DNA of 63,682 bases from the NCBI GenBank assembly GCA_902623395.1, contig CACNTN010000003.1, forward strand, positions 1 to 63,682. The letters run 5' to 3'. Shown here piece by piece: positions 20,147 through 30,157 of this stretch. The stretch comes from an uncultured Pelagibacteraceae bacterium (GTDB lineage: Bacteria > Pseudomonadota > Alphaproteobacteria > Pelagibacterales > Pelagibacteraceae). The translations under genes were made by a program, and so were the position numbers. A model generated the notes under the pieces. That model saw only the letters and a list, made by a program, of their open reading frames with translations, did not search any database and was not told where the DNA came from. Positions within the stretch are counted from its first letter, which is position 1. Each line of letters opens with the position of its first letter.

Positions 20147-20782
20147 ATGAAATTTCCTATTTTAAACATAGATGGCTCAAAAGCAGAATCAATAGAAATT
20201 TCTGATAAATTAGTGAAGCTTAAAGTAAATCATAAATTAATAAAGTTTGTGATAGACTGGCAATTGAATCATGCGAAACCAAGAACAGCTAAAACAAAAC
20301 AAAGAAACGAAATAAAAGGATCAACAAAAAAGATAGTTCCTCAAAAAGGTGGAGGAGGCGCTAGACATGCTAGTAAAAAGGCACCATTATTTGTTGGTGG
20401 TGGTGTTGCACATGGTCCAAAAGGTGCAGTATATAAAGTTAAAAAAATTAATAAGAAAGTAAGGAAGCTTGCATTAGCACAAACTTTATCAAAGAAGAAT
20501 TCTGATAAAAATTTGTATATTTTAGCAGATGTAAAAAAAGAAATTAAAAAAACTAAAGAATTTAATAAGTTTTTGGAAAAAAATAAATTAGTTAACGTAT
20601 TAATTATTTCAGACAATGACTCTCTTAAAAATATCAATAAATCTGCTCGTAATATAAAAAATGTAAAACTTATTAAAGAAGAAGGTGCAAATATTTATGA
20701 TATGTTTAAATATAAAAATGTAATTATTACATCATCTTCAGCAAAAAAAATTCAGGAAAGATTACTAAATGAAAAAAATTAA
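20147..20782 (+). CDS. rplD: 50S ribosomal protein L4
   Basis: L4 lines the exit tunnel and in enterics represses the S10 operon. The 211-residue protein contains KPRTAKTKQRNEIKGSTKK followed by QKGGGGARH, the extended tunnel loop. The C-terminal region is unusually lysine/asparagine-rich, as in other proteins here. Its 3' end overlaps the rplW start by 14 nt, which suggests translational coupling. Confidence 0.98.
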   Translation: MKFPILNIDGSKAESIEISDKLVKLKVNHKLIKFVIDWQLNHAKPRTAKTKQRNEIKGSTKKIVPQKGGGGARHASKKAPLFVGGGVAHGPKGAVYKVKKINKKVRKLALAQTLSKKNSDKNLYILADVKKEIKKTKEFNKFLEKNKLVNVLIISDNDSLKNINKSARNIKNVKLIKEEGANIYDMFKYKNVIITSSSAKKIQERLLNEKN

Positions 20783-21062
20783 TTATATAGATTCAATTAG
20801 AAGCCCAATCATTACTGAAAAAGCTACAATTTTATCTGAACAAAATAAAACTGTTTTTAAAGTGCATCAAAAAGCTAATAAAAAAACAATTAAAAAAAAT
20901 ATTGAAAAATTATTTAAAGTAAATGTTATTAAAATAAATATAATTAACCAAAAATCAAAACTTAAATTAAAACAAGGAAGAAAATCAATAAAAAGTGGAT
21001 ATAAAAAAGCAATTATAACTCTAAAAAAAGGTCAAAGCATAGATCTAACAACAGGAATTTAA
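20769..21062 (+). CDS. rplW: 50S ribosomal protein L23
   Basis: L23 sits at the tunnel exit and docks trigger factor and SRP. The 97-residue protein has the conserved SPIITEKAT near the N-terminus and the KKAIITLKKGQSIDL C-terminal strand. The start is inside rplD, giving a 14-nt overlap. Replacing it with a later start would remove the conserved N-terminal helix, so the overlap is probably real. Confidence 0.97.
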   Translation: MKKINYIDSIRSPIITEKATILSEQNKTVFKVHQKANKKTIKKNIEKLFKVNVIKINIINQKSKLKLKQGRKSIKSGYKKAIITLKKGQSIDLTTGI

Positions 21063-21065
21063 TTT

Positions 21066-21899
21066 ATGGCATTAAAAACTTTTAAACCTTATACAAAGTC
21101 TACTCGAGGGACTGTTGTGTTAGATAAAAGCAATCTTTGGAAAGGTGCTCCTTATAAACCTTTAACTAGAGGTCAAAATTTTACAGGTGGTAGAAATAAT
21201 AATGGTCGAATAACTTCAAGGCACATTGGGGGTGGATCTAAACATAAATATAGGGTTATTGATTTTTATAGGAAAAAGAAAAACATTCCAGCGACTGTTG
21301 AAAGAATTGAATACGATCCAAACAGGACTGCCCATATAGCTTTAATTACTTATAAAGATAATGAAAAAGCATATATTATAAGTCCACAAGGATTAAAGCA
21401 GGGTGATGTTATCGAGTCAGGAAAGAATGTTGAGATAAAAGTTGGTAATTCTCTTGAGTTAAAAGATATTCCGCCAGGAACTTCTATACATAATGTTGAA
21501 TTAATCCCTGGAAACGGAGCAAAATTAGCAAGATCGGCAGGATCTTCAGTAACTTTGTCAGGTTATGATGGAGATTATGCTATTTTAAAACTATCCTCAG
21601 GTGAAACAAGAAAAGTAAGCAGCACCTGTATTGCAACAATAGGAACAGTTTCTAATCCCGATCAAAAGAATATCAAAATTGGTAAGGCTGGAAGAAATAG
21701 GTGGAGAGGCAAAAGACCTCAGACAAGAGGTGTTGCAATGAATCCAGTAGATCATCCACATGGGGGCGGTGAAGGAAAAACATCTGGAGGCAGAAGTCCT
21801 GTATCTCCGTGGGGTCAATCTGCAAAAGGATTAAAAACAAGAAGACCTAAAAGAAGTGACAAATTGATTATAACAAGAAGAAAGAAAAGGAAAAAATAA
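21066..21899 (+). CDS. rplB: 50S ribosomal protein L2
   Basis: L2 is a core 23S rRNA-binding protein required for subunit association and peptide-bond formation. The 277-residue protein has the N-terminal OB-like fold and the conserved C-terminal loop [19 protein letters not shown] around residues 222-240, including the functionally important histidine. Length is standard. Its stop overlaps the rpsS ATG by one nucleotide. Confidence 0.99.
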   Translation: MALKTFKPYTKSTRGTVVLDKSNLWKGAPYKPLTRGQNFTGGRNNNGRITSRHIGGGSKHKYRVIDFYRKKKNIPATVERIEYDPNRTAHIALITYKDNEKAYIISPQGLKQGDVIESGKNVEIKVGNSLELKDIPPGTSIHNVELIPGNGAKLARSAGSSVTLSGYDGDYAILKLSSGETRKVSSTCIATIGTVSNPDQKNIKIGKAGRNRWRGKRPQTRGVAMNPVDHPHGGGEGKTSGGRSPVSPWGQSAKGLKTRRPKRSDKLIITRRKKRKK

Positions 21900-22213
21900 T
21901 GACTAGATCAGTTTGGAAAGGTCCGTTTGTTCATCCAAGTTTGTTAAAAAAAATTGATAGACTTAAAAATGCACCTAATAAAAAACCAATAAAAACCTGG
22001 TCTAGAAATTCAACAATTATTCCTGATTTTGTAGGGCACAGCTTTATGATACATAACGGAAAATCTTTTATACCAATAACCATCTCGGAAGAGATGGTTG
22101 GACATAAACTGGGTGAATTTGCACCAACAAGAACTTTTAAGGGTCATACACCTGCTGATAAAAAAGCTGCTGCTGCAGCTCCAGCATCTAAACCTGAGGG
22201 AGATAAAAAATAA
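21899..22213 (+). CDS. rpsS: 30S ribosomal protein S19 with C-terminal extension
   Basis: S19 binds the 30S head and contacts the A-site finger. The core, [16 protein letters not shown] through [11 protein letters not shown], covers residues 1-84 and is canonical. Residues 86-104 form an extra alanine/lysine/proline-rich tail ([18 protein letters not shown]), about 12 residues longer than the E. coli protein. It overlaps both neighbours by one nucleotide (TAATG-type junctions). Confidence 0.98.
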   Translation: MTRSVWKGPFVHPSLLKKIDRLKNAPNKKPIKTWSRNSTIIPDFVGHSFMIHNGKSFIPITISEEMVGHKLGEFAPTRTFKGHTPADKKAAAAAPASKPEGDKK

Positions 22214-22581
22214 TGGATAAAAATATTTCTTTGGTTAAAGCCATAAACAAAAATGTTAGAACTAGCCCAAGAAAACTTGCACTAGTTTGTAATTTTATAA
22301 AAGGAAAAAAAGCAGATGTAGCACTTAGAGATCTAGAATTTTCTAGAAAAAGAATAGCTAAAGATGTGAGCAAAACAGTTAAATCTGCAATATCAAACGC
22401 AGAAAACAATCATCAATTCGATATTGATAATTTATTTGTAAAAGAAGCTTATGTTGGAAAATCCTTAGTTATGAAAAGATTTAGACCAAGAGCTAAGGGT
22501 AGAGCTAGTCCAATTAAAAAACCATTTAGTAGAATTACAATTGTTTTAGAGGAAAAAAAAGAAAAGAAAGTGAGTAAATAA
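22213..22581 (+). CDS. rplV: 50S ribosomal protein L22
   Basis: L22 lines the exit tunnel, and its beta-hairpin loop is a macrolide-resistance site. The 122-residue protein has [18 protein letters not shown] early and the hairpin/tail segment [24 protein letters not shown]. Order S19-L22-S3 is the universal S10-operon arrangement. Confidence 0.98.
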   Translation: MDKNISLVKAINKNVRTSPRKLALVCNFIKGKKADVALRDLEFSRKRIAKDVSKTVKSAISNAENNHQFDIDNLFVKEAYVGKSLVMKRFRPRAKGRASPIKKPFSRITIVLEEKKEKKVSK

Positions 22582-23267
22582 TGGGACAAAAAATTAATCC
22601 AATAGGATTAAGGCTTGGAATAAACAGAGGTTGGGATTCCACTTGGTTCGCAAAGAAGAAAGACTTTGGAAGATATCTCATTGAAGATTTTAAAATTAGA
22701 AACTATATAAAAAAAAATATAACAAATTCTGGTGTTTCAGAAATTATTATTGAACGTTCATCAAAAAAATGCACAGTTTCTATTCACACTTCAAGACCAG
22801 GTTTCGTAATTGGGAAAAAGGGTGCTGATATAGAAAAAATTAAAAAAAATATTATGAAAATTACTGATAGTGACGTAAATGTAAATATTAAAGAAATAAA
22901 AAAACCAGAGCTAAACTCAAATTTAGTCGCTGAGAATATAGCACAGCAACTTGTAAAGAGAGTAGCATACAGAAGAGCAATGAAGAGAGCTATGCAATCA
23001 GCAATGAGATTAAATGCTAAAGGAATAAAGGTGATGTTAAGTGGAAGGTTAGCAGGTAATGAAATAGCACGAACTGAGTGGCTAAGAGAAGGCAGTATCC
23101 CCTCTCACACTTTGAGGGCTGATATTGATTATGGTTTTGCAGAGGCCCTTACTACATATGGGATTATTGGTGTTAAAGTTTGGATTTATAAAGGTGAATT
23201 AATGGCTAAAGATGTCGAAAAAGAAAAAAAAGAAAGGGTGAAGAATGCTACAGCCAGTCAGAACTAA
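22581..23267 (+). CDS. rpsC: 30S ribosomal protein S3
   Basis: S3 forms part of the mRNA entry pore with helicase activity. The 228-residue protein starts [13 protein letters not shown] and contains a KH domain whose GKKG loop is in [16 protein letters not shown] near residues 75-90. The conserved C-terminal half has [13 protein letters not shown]. Its last 23 nt overlap the rplP start. Confidence 0.99.
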   Translation: MGQKINPIGLRLGINRGWDSTWFAKKKDFGRYLIEDFKIRNYIKKNITNSGVSEIIIERSSKKCTVSIHTSRPGFVIGKKGADIEKIKKNIMKITDSDVNVNIKEIKKPELNSNLVAENIAQQLVKRVAYRRAMKRAMQSAMRLNAKGIKVMLSGRLAGNEIARTEWLREGSIPSHTLRADIDYGFAEALTTYGIIGVKVWIYKGELMAKDVEKEKKERVKNATASQN

Positions 23268-23649
23268 ATACAGGAAAGCATTTAAAGGAAGAATTCATGG
23301 TAACGCGGCAAGAGCTGTAAAACTTAATTATGGACAATTTGGTCTAAAGGCTATTCAACCAGAGAGAATTATTGGAAAACAAATAGAGGCAGCAAGAGTT
23401 GCTCTTACAAGATACATGAAAAGGACTGGTAAAGTATGGACAAGAATATTTCCAAACATACCTGTTTCAAAAAAACCCACGGAAGTGAGAATGGGTAAAG
23501 GAAAAGGATCACCCGAATATTATGCTTGTAGAGTAAAACCAGGAAGAATTATTTTTGAGGTTGATGGTGTCAGTGAGGAGATAGCAAGAGAAGCATTGTA
23601 TAAAGCTTCAGCAAAATTACCAATTAAAACTAAATTTGTAAAAAGATGA
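23245..23649 (+). CDS. rplP: 50S ribosomal protein L16
   Basis: L16 binds near the A-site tRNA elbow. The 134-residue protein begins [19 protein letters not shown], the diagnostic start, which supports the ATG inside the rpsC end. [19 protein letters not shown] around residues 77-95 is also diagnostic. It overlaps rpmC by 4 nt. Confidence 0.98.
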   Translation: MLQPVRTKYRKAFKGRIHGNAARAVKLNYGQFGLKAIQPERIIGKQIEAARVALTRYMKRTGKVWTRIFPNIPVSKKPTEVRMGKGKGSPEYYACRVKPGRIIFEVDGVSEEIAREALYKASAKLPIKTKFVKR

Positions 23650-23837
23650 AAACTAAAAAAAAAGAGGATAAAAAATTAACAAAAGATCAAGCTGAGAAAA
23701 AAATCTTAACGTTAAAAAAAGATTTATTTAACTTAAGGTTTAAAAAAGTAAATAATCAAATAAATAATCCAGCTCAATTTAATGAAATTAAAAAAAGTAT
23801 AGCAAGACTATACACAACAATAAAAAATACAAAATGA
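23646..23837 (+). CDS. rpmC: 50S ribosomal protein L29
   Basis: L29 is a small helical protein near the tunnel exit. The 63 residues form two lysine-rich helices with the family-like core [25 protein letters not shown]. Recognition rests on this segment plus its invariant place between L16 and S17. It overlaps both neighbours by 4 nt. Confidence 0.95.
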   Translation: MKTKKKEDKKLTKDQAEKKILTLKKDLFNLRFKKVNNQINNPAQFNEIKKSIARLYTTIKNTK

Positions 23838-24061
23838 CAAAAAAGATTTTAAAAGGAATAGTTACAAGCGCAAAAAACAATAAAACAGTAGTTGTTGAAG
23901 TGACTAGAAAGTTTAAACATCCTTTTTATGAAAAAGTTATTAAAAGATCAAAAAAATATCATGCGCATGATGAAAAAAATAAATTTAAAGAAGGCGAAAA
24001 GGTTTCAATAATTGAGAGTAAACCATTTTCTAAAAAGAAAACTTGGCAGGTGCTAGAGTAA
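23834..24061 (+). CDS. rpsQ: 30S ribosomal protein S17
   Basis: S17 is a primary 16S rRNA-binding protein with an OB fold. The 75-residue protein shows [31 protein letters not shown] and the conserved [10 protein letters not shown]-like loop. Its TAA shares one nucleotide with the rplN ATG (TAATG). Confidence 0.98.
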   Translation: MTKKILKGIVTSAKNNKTVVVEVTRKFKHPFYEKVIKRSKKYHAHDEKNKFKEGEKVSIIESKPFSKKKTWQVLE

Positions 24062-24429
24062 TGATACAAATACAAACAGAACTAACAGTTGCAGACAATA
24101 CAGGAGCAAAAAGAGTGGAATGTATTAAGGTTTTAGGTGGCTCAAAAAGACGGTATGCATCAGTTGGAGATATAATAGTAATAAGTGTTAAAGATGCGAT
24201 ACCTAAAGGTAAAGTAAAAAAGGGTGCAGTGCATAAAGCAGTAGTAGTGAGAACTAGAAAAGAAATTTATAGAGATGATGGATCGAAAGTACAATTTGAC
24301 AAAAATGCTGTTGTATTAACAGATGATAAAGGGGAACCCATAGGAACAAGAATTTTTGGTCCTGTTACAAGAGAGCTAAGAACAAGAGGTCATACTAAAA
24401 TAATCTCATTAGCGCCAGAGGTACTTTAA
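24061..24429 (+). CDS. rplN: 50S ribosomal protein L14
   Basis: L14 forms an intersubunit bridge with the 30S body. The 122 residues from the ATG at 24061 start [19 protein letters not shown], as in other L14 proteins. A longer frame from 24043 would add six residues inside rpsQ and is rejected. The C-terminal FGPVTRELR is conserved. Confidence 0.98.
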   Translation: MIQIQTELTVADNTGAKRVECIKVLGGSKRRYASVGDIIVISVKDAIPKGKVKKGAVHKAVVVRTRKEIYRDDGSKVQFDKNAVVLTDDKGEPIGTRIFGPVTRELRTRGHTKIISLAPEVL

Positions 24430-24430
24430 A

Positions 24431-24682
24431 ATGTTGTTAAAAAAAGGATTACAGGTAAAAATTATTTCGGGTAAAGATAAAGGAAAAACTGGAGAAATTT
24501 TAGAAATAAATAGAAAATTAAATAAAATTAAAATTAAATCAGTAAATATGATTAAGAGACACACAAAACCAACTAAAGAGAACAAGGGTGGGATTATATC
24601 TAAGGAAAGTTTTATACATCAATCAAATGTTAAAAATATTGATTTAAAGAAAACAGAGAAAAAAACAACAGGGAAAAAATAA
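24431..24682 (+). CDS. rplX: 50S ribosomal protein L24
   Basis: L24 is an assembly-initiator protein at the exit side. The 83-residue protein begins with a KOW motif (VKIISGKDKGKTGEILEI) and has the conserved NMIKRHTKP. It is at the short end for bacterial L24 (about 100 residues), with a lysine/threonine tail. Its stop overlaps the rplE start by one nucleotide. Confidence 0.97.
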   Translation: MLLKKGLQVKIISGKDKGKTGEILEINRKLNKIKIKSVNMIKRHTKPTKENKGGIISKESFIHQSNVKNIDLKKTEKKTTGKK

Positions 24683-25230
24683 TGCCAAGATTAAAAACTA
24701 CATATGAAAAAGAGATAATTGCTAAACTGATGAGCAAACTATCATTAAAAAATAAACATGATGTACCTAAGATTGATAAAATTATATTAAATATGGGCTT
24801 AGGTGAAGATGCATCTGACGGAAAAAAACTTAAGGCATGTGTTGACGATATGGCAATGATAGCAGGACAAAAACCCATAATAACAAAATTTAAAAAATCG
24901 ATATCTAATTTTAAAACGCGAAAGGGATCGAATGCAGGTATAAAGGTAACTCTTAGATCACAAAAAATGTATGAATTTATTGACAGATTAGTTAATATAG
25001 CGTTACCAAGAATAAAAGATTTTAGAGGGCTCTCTTCTAAAGGTATAGACAATTCAAATAATTACTCTTTTGGAATTAAAGAACACATAGTATTTCCTGA
25101 AGTAAATTTTGATAAGGTTGATAAGATAAGAGGTTTAGATGTTACTATAGTTACATCTAGTAAAAGTAAAAGGGGAACTTTAGAATTATTAAAAGAATTT
25201 AATTTCCCATTAAATGAAAAGAAAAATTAA
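24682..25230 (+). CDS. rplE: 50S ribosomal protein L5
   Basis: L5 binds 5S rRNA and contacts the P-site tRNA. The 182-residue protein contains [15 protein letters not shown] near the N-terminus, [21 protein letters not shown] and the C-terminal [11 protein letters not shown]. Length is canonical. It is followed after 8 nt by rpsN. Confidence 0.98.
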   Translation: MPRLKTTYEKEIIAKLMSKLSLKNKHDVPKIDKIILNMGLGEDASDGKKLKACVDDMAMIAGQKPIITKFKKSISNFKTRKGSNAGIKVTLRSQKMYEFIDRLVNIALPRIKDFRGLSSKGIDNSNNYSFGIKEHIVFPEVNFDKVDKIRGLDVTIVTSSKSKRGTLELLKEFNFPLNEKKN

Positions 25231-25238
25231 GGATTATT

Positions 25239-25544
25239 ATGGCTAAAACGAGTGCAATACAAAAAAATTTAAAAAGAATAAAGTTAGTAAAGAAATATGC
25301 AAAAAAAAGAGCAGAGTTAAAAAAAATTATTAATAACAAAAAATTAGAGCTGTCCGAGAGATTTGAAGCTCAATTAAAACTTAATAAATTACCAAAAAAT
25401 TCAGCTAAAATTAGAATAAGAAACAGGTGTGAAATTTCAGGTAGACCACACGGTGTTTATAGAAAATTAAGAATATCTAGAATTGCTCTTAGAGACATGG
25501 CGTCTGCAGGCAAAATTCCAGGAATAACAAAATCGAGTTGGTAG
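25239..25544 (+). CDS. rpsN: 30S ribosomal protein S14, zinc-independent form
   Basis: S14 is a late 30S head protein. The 101-residue length and a single cysteine in [16 protein letters not shown] identify the long form without a zinc ribbon. The C-terminal [17 protein letters not shown] is canonical. A GUAGGAGGA Shine-Dalgarno for the next gene overlaps its stop. Confidence 0.98.
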   Translation: MAKTSAIQKNLKRIKLVKKYAKKRAELKKIINNKKLELSERFEAQLKLNKLPKNSAKIRIRNRCEISGRPHGVYRKLRISRIALRDMASAGKIPGITKSSW

Positions 25545-25551
25545 GAGGAAA

Positions 25552-25950
25552 ATGACATTTACAGATCCAATTGGCGATATGTTCTCAAGAATTAGAAATG
25601 GTCAGATGAGATCATTAAATTCTGTTGAAATACCATCATCAAACTTTAGAAAGAATATTTTAGAAATACTAAAAAATGAGGGTTACATAAAAGATTACTT
25701 TATAGAAAAAACTGAAAATAATAAAACAAGTTTAAGAATTTCTTTGAAATATTACGAGGGTGATCCCGTTATTAAAGAAATTAAAAGAATTTCAAAACCA
25801 GGCAGAAGAGTGTACTCAAGAGCTACAAGTATACCAAAGGTAATGAATGGATTAGGTTTGGCAATTCTTTCTACACCAAAAGGTGTAATGAGTGACTCAG
25901 AAGCAAGAAAAAATAATGTTGGTGGTGAAATAATTTGTAGGGTTTTTTAA
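25552..25950 (+). CDS. rpsH: 30S ribosomal protein S8
   Basis: S8 binds the 16S central domain and in enterics represses the spc operon. The 132-residue protein starts TDPIGDMFSRIRNGQ and ends with the conserved GVMSDSEARKNNVGGEIICRVF. One of the clearest ribosome-binding sites in the cluster (GGAGG) lies just before its ATG. It overlaps rplF by one nucleotide. Confidence 0.98.
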   Translation: MTFTDPIGDMFSRIRNGQMRSLNSVEIPSSNFRKNILEILKNEGYIKDYFIEKTENNKTSLRISLKYYEGDPVIKEIKRISKPGRRVYSRATSIPKVMNGLGLAILSTPKGVMSDSEARKNNVGGEIICRVF

Positions 25951-26492
25951 TGTCAAAAATTGGTAAAAAAAATATAATAATTCCAAAAGAGTCCTCTATA
26001 AAGATAGATGGAGCTAATTTAACTATATCCGGGCCTAAAGGAACAAAAAAATTAACAATAAATGAAAAAATTTTTTCTTCAAAATTAAATGAAAGTGAAT
26101 TTCAACTGCTTCCTCTCGATAAAAAAATAGATAAAAAAACCTCAATTATGTGGGGTACGTATAGAAGTTTAATTAACAATGCTATTACTGGTGTTTCCTC
26201 TGGACATGAGAAAATATTAGAGCTGAGCGGAGTGGGATTTAGAGCAAATTTAAAAGGCGAGGTATTAAATTTACAAATTGGTTTTAGTCACGACGTTAAT
26301 TTCAAAATACCAAAAGAAATTAAAATATCAGTCGAAAAGCAAACGGTAATTAAAATTAATGGTGTTGATAAAGAATTAGTTTCTAAAATCGCTGCGGATA
26401 TTAAAAATTTGAAACCTGTAGAACCATATAAAGCTAAAGGAATTAAAGAGAGAGGACAATTTGTTTTAAGAAAAGAGGGTAAAAAGAAATAA
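25950..26492 (+). CDS. rplF: 50S ribosomal protein L6
   Basis: L6 lies near the sarcin-ricin loop. The 180-residue protein has the two repeated alpha/beta domains. [19 protein letters not shown] opens the first, and the C-terminal signature [21 protein letters not shown] closes the second. The start overlaps the rpsH stop by one nucleotide. Confidence 0.98.
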   Translation: MSKIGKKNIIIPKESSIKIDGANLTISGPKGTKKLTINEKIFSSKLNESEFQLLPLDKKIDKKTSIMWGTYRSLINNAITGVSSGHEKILELSGVGFRANLKGEVLNLQIGFSHDVNFKIPKEIKISVEKQTVIKINGVDKELVSKIAADIKNLKPVEPYKAKGIKERGQFVLRKEGKKK

Positions 26493-26845
26493 TGAAAAAA
26501 ATTAATCACAAAATAAAGAGAAAATTAAGAAATAGAAAAAAACTTAAAAGAGTTAATGTCAATAGATTTCGTATATCAGTATCTAAATCTTTAAATAACT
26601 TATCAGCTCAAATAATAGATGATAAATTAAAGAAAACATTAGTGTCTGCATCATCAATTGAAAAAGAAATAAAAGCGAAAAAAGTAAAGAAAATGGAAAA
26701 ATCTAATCTTATAGGTGAAATTTTGGCAAAAAGAGCAAAGGAAAAAAATATTAATGAAGTTTATTTTGATAGGGGTCAATACAAATATCATGGCAGAGTC
26801 AAAAACTTTGCAGAAACACTTAGAAAAAATGGTTTAAAATTTTAA
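26492..26845 (+). CDS. rplR: 50S ribosomal protein L18
   Basis: L18 binds 5S rRNA with L5. The 117-residue protein has the basic N-terminal tail ([15 protein letters not shown]), the [10 protein letters not shown] strand and the C-terminal [23 protein letters not shown]-like end with conserved Tyr/His. Codon use is extremely A-rich, like its neighbours. Confidence 0.97.
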   Translation: MKKINHKIKRKLRNRKKLKRVNVNRFRISVSKSLNNLSAQIIDDKLKKTLVSASSIEKEIKAKKVKKMEKSNLIGEILAKRAKEKNINEVYFDRGQYKYHGRVKNFAETLRKNGLKF

Positions 26846-26846
26846 G

Positions 26847-27365
26847 ATGACAGAAAATAAAAAAATAGAAAGCGATATTAAAGAAAAATTAGTTGCAATA
26901 AATAGGATAACTAAAGTTGTAAAGGGTGGTAGACGATTTGGTTTTGCCGCTTTGGTAGTTGTAGGAAACCAAAAAGGATCAATTGGTATAGGTCAAGGTA
27001 AATCAAAACAAGTTCCCGATGCAATAAAAAAAGCTACTGAAGTTGCTAAAAGAAACTTAATAAAAATACCTTTAAAGGATGGCAGAACTCTACATCATGA
27101 TGTGAAAGGTAAGAATGGCTCTGGTAAAGTTTTTTTACGGTCCGCACCAGCTGGTACAGGTATCATTGCTGGTGGAGCTATTAGATCAGTTTGTGAGGTA
27201 TTAGGTATCCAAGATGTTGTTGCAAAATCTCTTGGGTCGGCTAATCCTCATAATGTACTAAAAGCATGTGTTAATGGATTAAAATCTCAAAATTCTCCAA
27301 AAATATTATCAGCCATAAGAGGAAAAAAAATATCTGACATAGTTGTTAAGAGAGAGGCTAAATAA
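26847..27365 (+). CDS. rpsE: 30S ribosomal protein S5
   Basis: S5 sits at the mRNA entry site and affects fidelity. The 172-residue protein has [18 protein letters not shown] in its double-stranded RNA-binding domain, then [22 protein letters not shown]. It overlaps rplO by one nucleotide; rpmD (L30), which usually lies between these two genes, is absent. Confidence 0.98.
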   Translation: MTENKKIESDIKEKLVAINRITKVVKGGRRFGFAALVVVGNQKGSIGIGQGKSKQVPDAIKKATEVAKRNLIKIPLKDGRTLHHDVKGKNGSGKVFLRSAPAGTGIIAGGAIRSVCEVLGIQDVVAKSLGSANPHNVLKACVNGLKSQNSPKILSAIRGKKISDIVVKREAK

Positions 27366-27817
27366 TGCAATTAAATAAATTAATTAAAAATAATAAAAAA
27401 AAAATTAGAGTTGGAAGAGGAATTGGTTCAGGTAAAGGAAAGACCTCTTCTAGAGGACACAAAGGTCAGAAATCAAGATCAGGAGTGGCTATAAAAAGCT
27501 TCGAGGGAGGTCAAATGCCTCTTTATAGAAGGTTACCTAAAAGAGGATTTAAATCTTTATTTAAAAAAGACACCGCTGTTTTAAATTTATCAAAAATTCA
27601 AAATATCTTAGATAAGCCAAAAAATGATATTAAAACAAACATAGATTTAAAAATTTTAAAAGAAAAAAATATTATTAATAAAAAATTTTTAAAACTTAAA
27701 ATCTTAGGATCTGGAGAAATAAAAAAAAATATAGAAATTTCTGCACATTACGCATCTAAGCAAGCTTTATCAAAAATTGAGAAAGCCGGTGGTAAAATTA
27801 GCATAATTAAAAAATAA
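27365..27817 (+). CDS. rplO: 50S ribosomal protein L15
   Basis: L15 is a late assembly protein of the 50S. The 150-residue protein has the glycine/arginine-rich N-terminal arm (GRGIGSGKGKTSSRGHKGQ) and the FEGGQMPLYRRLPKRGF core. The C-terminal half is lysine-rich but ends with the expected ALSKIEKAGGKISII. secY follows after 10 nt. Confidence 0.98.
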   Translation: MQLNKLIKNNKKKIRVGRGIGSGKGKTSSRGHKGQKSRSGVAIKSFEGGQMPLYRRLPKRGFKSLFKKDTAVLNLSKIQNILDKPKNDIKTNIDLKILKEKNIINKKFLKLKILGSGEIKKNIEISAHYASKQALSKIEKAGGKISIIKK

Positions 27818-27827
27818 ATAAATAAAT

Positions 27828-29132
27828 ATGTCTAGTGAAACAATAAATACAGCTGGTGCTTTTAGTCAGGCAAAAGACCTTAAAAATAGAATTCTTTTCA
27901 CAATCTTTATTTTAATAATTTATCGGCTTGGTACTTATGTTCCTTTAGCTGGTATTGATCCATTAGCTTTAAAAGAAATTATGTCCTCGAGTCAAAAAGG
28001 TTTACTCGGAATGTTCAATATGTTTTCTGGTGGAGCCGTAACAAGAATGGCTATTTTTGCCTTAGGGATAATGCCCTATATTTCATCTTCAATTATTGTT
28101 CAATTACTTACTGGTGTTTCTGATTATTTTAAAAATTTAAAGGAGCAAGGTGAAATTGGTAGAAAAAAAATTACTCAAATAACAAGATATGGAACTGTTT
28201 TGATTGCTTGTTTACAGGGTTATGGAGTTTCCGTTGGTTTAGAAAATGCAGGAAATTTAGTAATAGAACCTGGAATGAAATTCAGAATTATAACGACTAT
28301 TTCACTAGTTGCTGGTACTACTTTTTTAATGTGGCTGGGAGAACAAATTACTTTAAGAGGAGTAGGTAATGGTATCTCATTGATTATTTTTTCTGGCATA
28401 GTTGCAGAAATTCCAAGAGCTTTAGCATCAACTTTTGAATTAGGAAGAACTGGAGCACTATCTGCAGTAATGATTGTTGGAATATTTATATTAGTAATAT
28501 TAACAGTATTATTTATAGTATTCTTTGAAAGAGCGATGAGAAAAATACTTATCAATTATCCTAAAAGACAAGTTGGAAATAAAATGTATGGAGGTGAGTC
28601 ATCTCACTTGCCTTTAAAAATTAATACAGCAGGAGTCATACCAGCTATATTTGCATCTGCGTTGTTACTTTTACCAATCACTATTTCTAATTTTGGTTTT
28701 GCTGAGTCCGATACTTTTTTAAAAATTTCGTCAATGTTTACTCAAGGACAACCACTTTATATGTTACTTTACGCATCTGGAATAATATTTTTTTCATTTT
28801 TTTATACTTCTATAGTTTTTAATCCAAAAGAAACTGCTGAAAATTTAAGAAAATATGGTGGTTATATTCCAGGTATAAGACCCGGAGAAAGAACAGCGGA
28901 ATATATCGATACTATATTAATGAGATTAACTACAGTTGGTGCTTTATATTTAACTTTTGTTTGCCTTATGCCTGAATTCTTAATTGCTAAGTATCCAATA
29001 CCATTTTACTTAGGAGGAACTTCAATATTAATAGTTGTAGTAGTTGCCATGGATACAGTTACTCAAGTTCAAACAAGGCTAATGAGTTCACAATATGAGT
29101 CTTTAATAAAAAAAACAAAATTTGGAAAATAA
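27828..29132 (+). CDS. secY: Preprotein translocase subunit SecY
   Basis: SecY forms the protein-conducting channel with SecE (63-residue form at 4965). The 434-residue protein has ten predicted membrane helices. The N-terminal RILFTIFILIIYRLGTYVPLAGID opens the first helix and plug region. FNMFSGGAVTRMAIFALGIMPYISSSII and the cytosolic loop QTRLMSSQYESL near the C-terminus are characteristic. It lies between rplO and adk as in many bacteria. Confidence 0.99.
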   Translation: MSSETINTAGAFSQAKDLKNRILFTIFILIIYRLGTYVPLAGIDPLALKEIMSSSQKGLLGMFNMFSGGAVTRMAIFALGIMPYISSSIIVQLLTGVSDYFKNLKEQGEIGRKKITQITRYGTVLIACLQGYGVSVGLENAGNLVIEPGMKFRIITTISLVAGTTFLMWLGEQITLRGVGNGISLIIFSGIVAEIPRALASTFELGRTGALSAVMIVGIFILVILTVLFIVFFERAMRKILINYPKRQVGNKMYGGESSHLPLKINTAGVIPAIFASALLLLPITISNFGFAESDTFLKISSMFTQGQPLYMLLYASGIIFFSFFYTSIVFNPKETAENLRKYGGYIPGIRPGERTAEYIDTILMRLTTVGALYLTFVCLMPEFLIAKYPIPFYLGGTSILIVVVVAMDTVTQVQTRLMSSQYESLIKKTKFGK

Positions 29133-29140
29133 CTAGTTAG

Positions 29141-29713
29141 ATGAATATAGTTATCTTTGGACCACCTGGAGCTGGTAAGGGTACCCAGTCAAATTTGATA
29201 GTTCAGAAATTTAAGCTCCATCAACTTTCCACAGGTGAACTTTTACGAAAAGAAATTAAAAATAACACAGATTTAGGTAATCAAATTTCCTCAATAATAA
29301 ATTCTGGAAATTTAGTCTCAGACAAAATTGTTGGCGATCTAATAAAAAAATATGTATCTGATAAATTTTATAAAGATAGATTGATTTTTGACGGATACCC
29401 TAGAAATTTAATTCAAGCTAAAAATTTAGAGGATGTCTTAAAAAAATATAATCAAAAAATAGATATCGTTTTAAAATTAAGTGTAAGCTTAGAAACAATA
29501 AAAAAAAGAATATCTGAAAGAAAGTCTTTAGAAAAAAGAGCTGATGATAGTGAAAAAATAGCTGTCAAAAGATATCTAACTTATGAAAATAATATAAAAC
29601 CAGTAATTGATTTTTATAAACAATCTAATTTATTGAAAGTAGTTAATGGTGAGGCTAATGTATCTGAAATTAGTGATGAAATTAGCGGCTTAATAGAGCT
29701 TATCAAGGGTTGA
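29141..29713 (+). CDS. adk: Adenylate kinase, short-LID form
   Basis: Adenylate kinase interconverts ATP + AMP and 2 ADP. The P-loop GPPGAGKGTQ is at residues 7-16. LSTGELLRKEI begins the AMP-binding domain, and FDGYPRNLIQA carries the conserved Asp-Gly-Tyr/Phe-Pro-Arg. At 190 residues it lacks the long zinc-type LID found in about 215-residue enzymes. The stop TGA lies inside the -35 box of the predicted rpsM promoter. Confidence 0.97.
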   Translation: MNIVIFGPPGAGKGTQSNLIVQKFKLHQLSTGELLRKEIKNNTDLGNQISSIINSGNLVSDKIVGDLIKKYVSDKFYKDRLIFDGYPRNLIQAKNLEDVLKKYNQKIDIVLKLSVSLETIKKRISERKSLEKRADDSEKIAVKRYLTYENNIKPVIDFYKQSNLLKVVNGEANVSEISDEISGLIELIKG

Positions 29714-29737
29714 CTTTAAAAGATTAGACAATATAAA
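29710..29737 (+). promoter_or_regulatory. Predicted promoter of rpsM-rpsK-rpoA-rplQ
   Basis: TTGACT (29710-29715) and TATAAA (29732-29737) are separated by 16 nt. The -35 box overlaps the adk stop codon. Transcription would start near 29744, leaving about 22 nt before rpsM. It would let the alpha operon be expressed apart from the long upstream transcript. Confidence 0.6.
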
Positions 29738-29765
29738 TACGCAGGAAATAAAAATTCATTAATTT

Positions 29766-30149
29766 ATGGCTCGTATTGCAGGGATAAACATTCCACAAAA
29801 TAAAGTTGTTAGTATTGCGCTAACTTATATCCATGGCATTGGTCTACATTCATCAAAAAAAATTTGCGAAAAACTTAATATACCTTCTTCAAAAAGGGTA
29901 AATGAATTATCAGAAGAACAAGTCTTGAAAATAAGAGAATTTATTGATGCTAATCATAAAGTCGAGGGAGATTTAAGAAGAGAAACTTCTGTAAATATAA
30001 AAAGATTAGTAGATCTTGCTTGTTATAGAGGTTCTAGACATAAAAAAAAATTACCTGTAAGAGGTCAAAGAACACAGTGTAACGCCAGAACTAGAAAAGG
30101 AAAAGCGATTGCTATAGCCGGAAAAAAACTTACACCATTAAAAAAATAA
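29766..30149 (+). CDS. rpsM: 30S ribosomal protein S13
   Basis: S13 bridges the 30S head to the 50S and touches P-site tRNA. The 127-residue protein starts [26 protein letters not shown] and has the C-terminal tail [15 protein letters not shown]. The rpmJ (L36) gene that often precedes it in other bacteria is absent from the 52-nt gap after adk. Confidence 0.99.
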   Translation: MARIAGINIPQNKVVSIALTYIHGIGLHSSKKICEKLNIPSSKRVNELSEEQVLKIREFIDANHKVEGDLRRETSVNIKRLVDLACYRGSRHKKKLPVRGQRTQCNARTRKGKAIAIAGKKLTPLKK

Positions 30150-30157
30150 ACTTTTAG

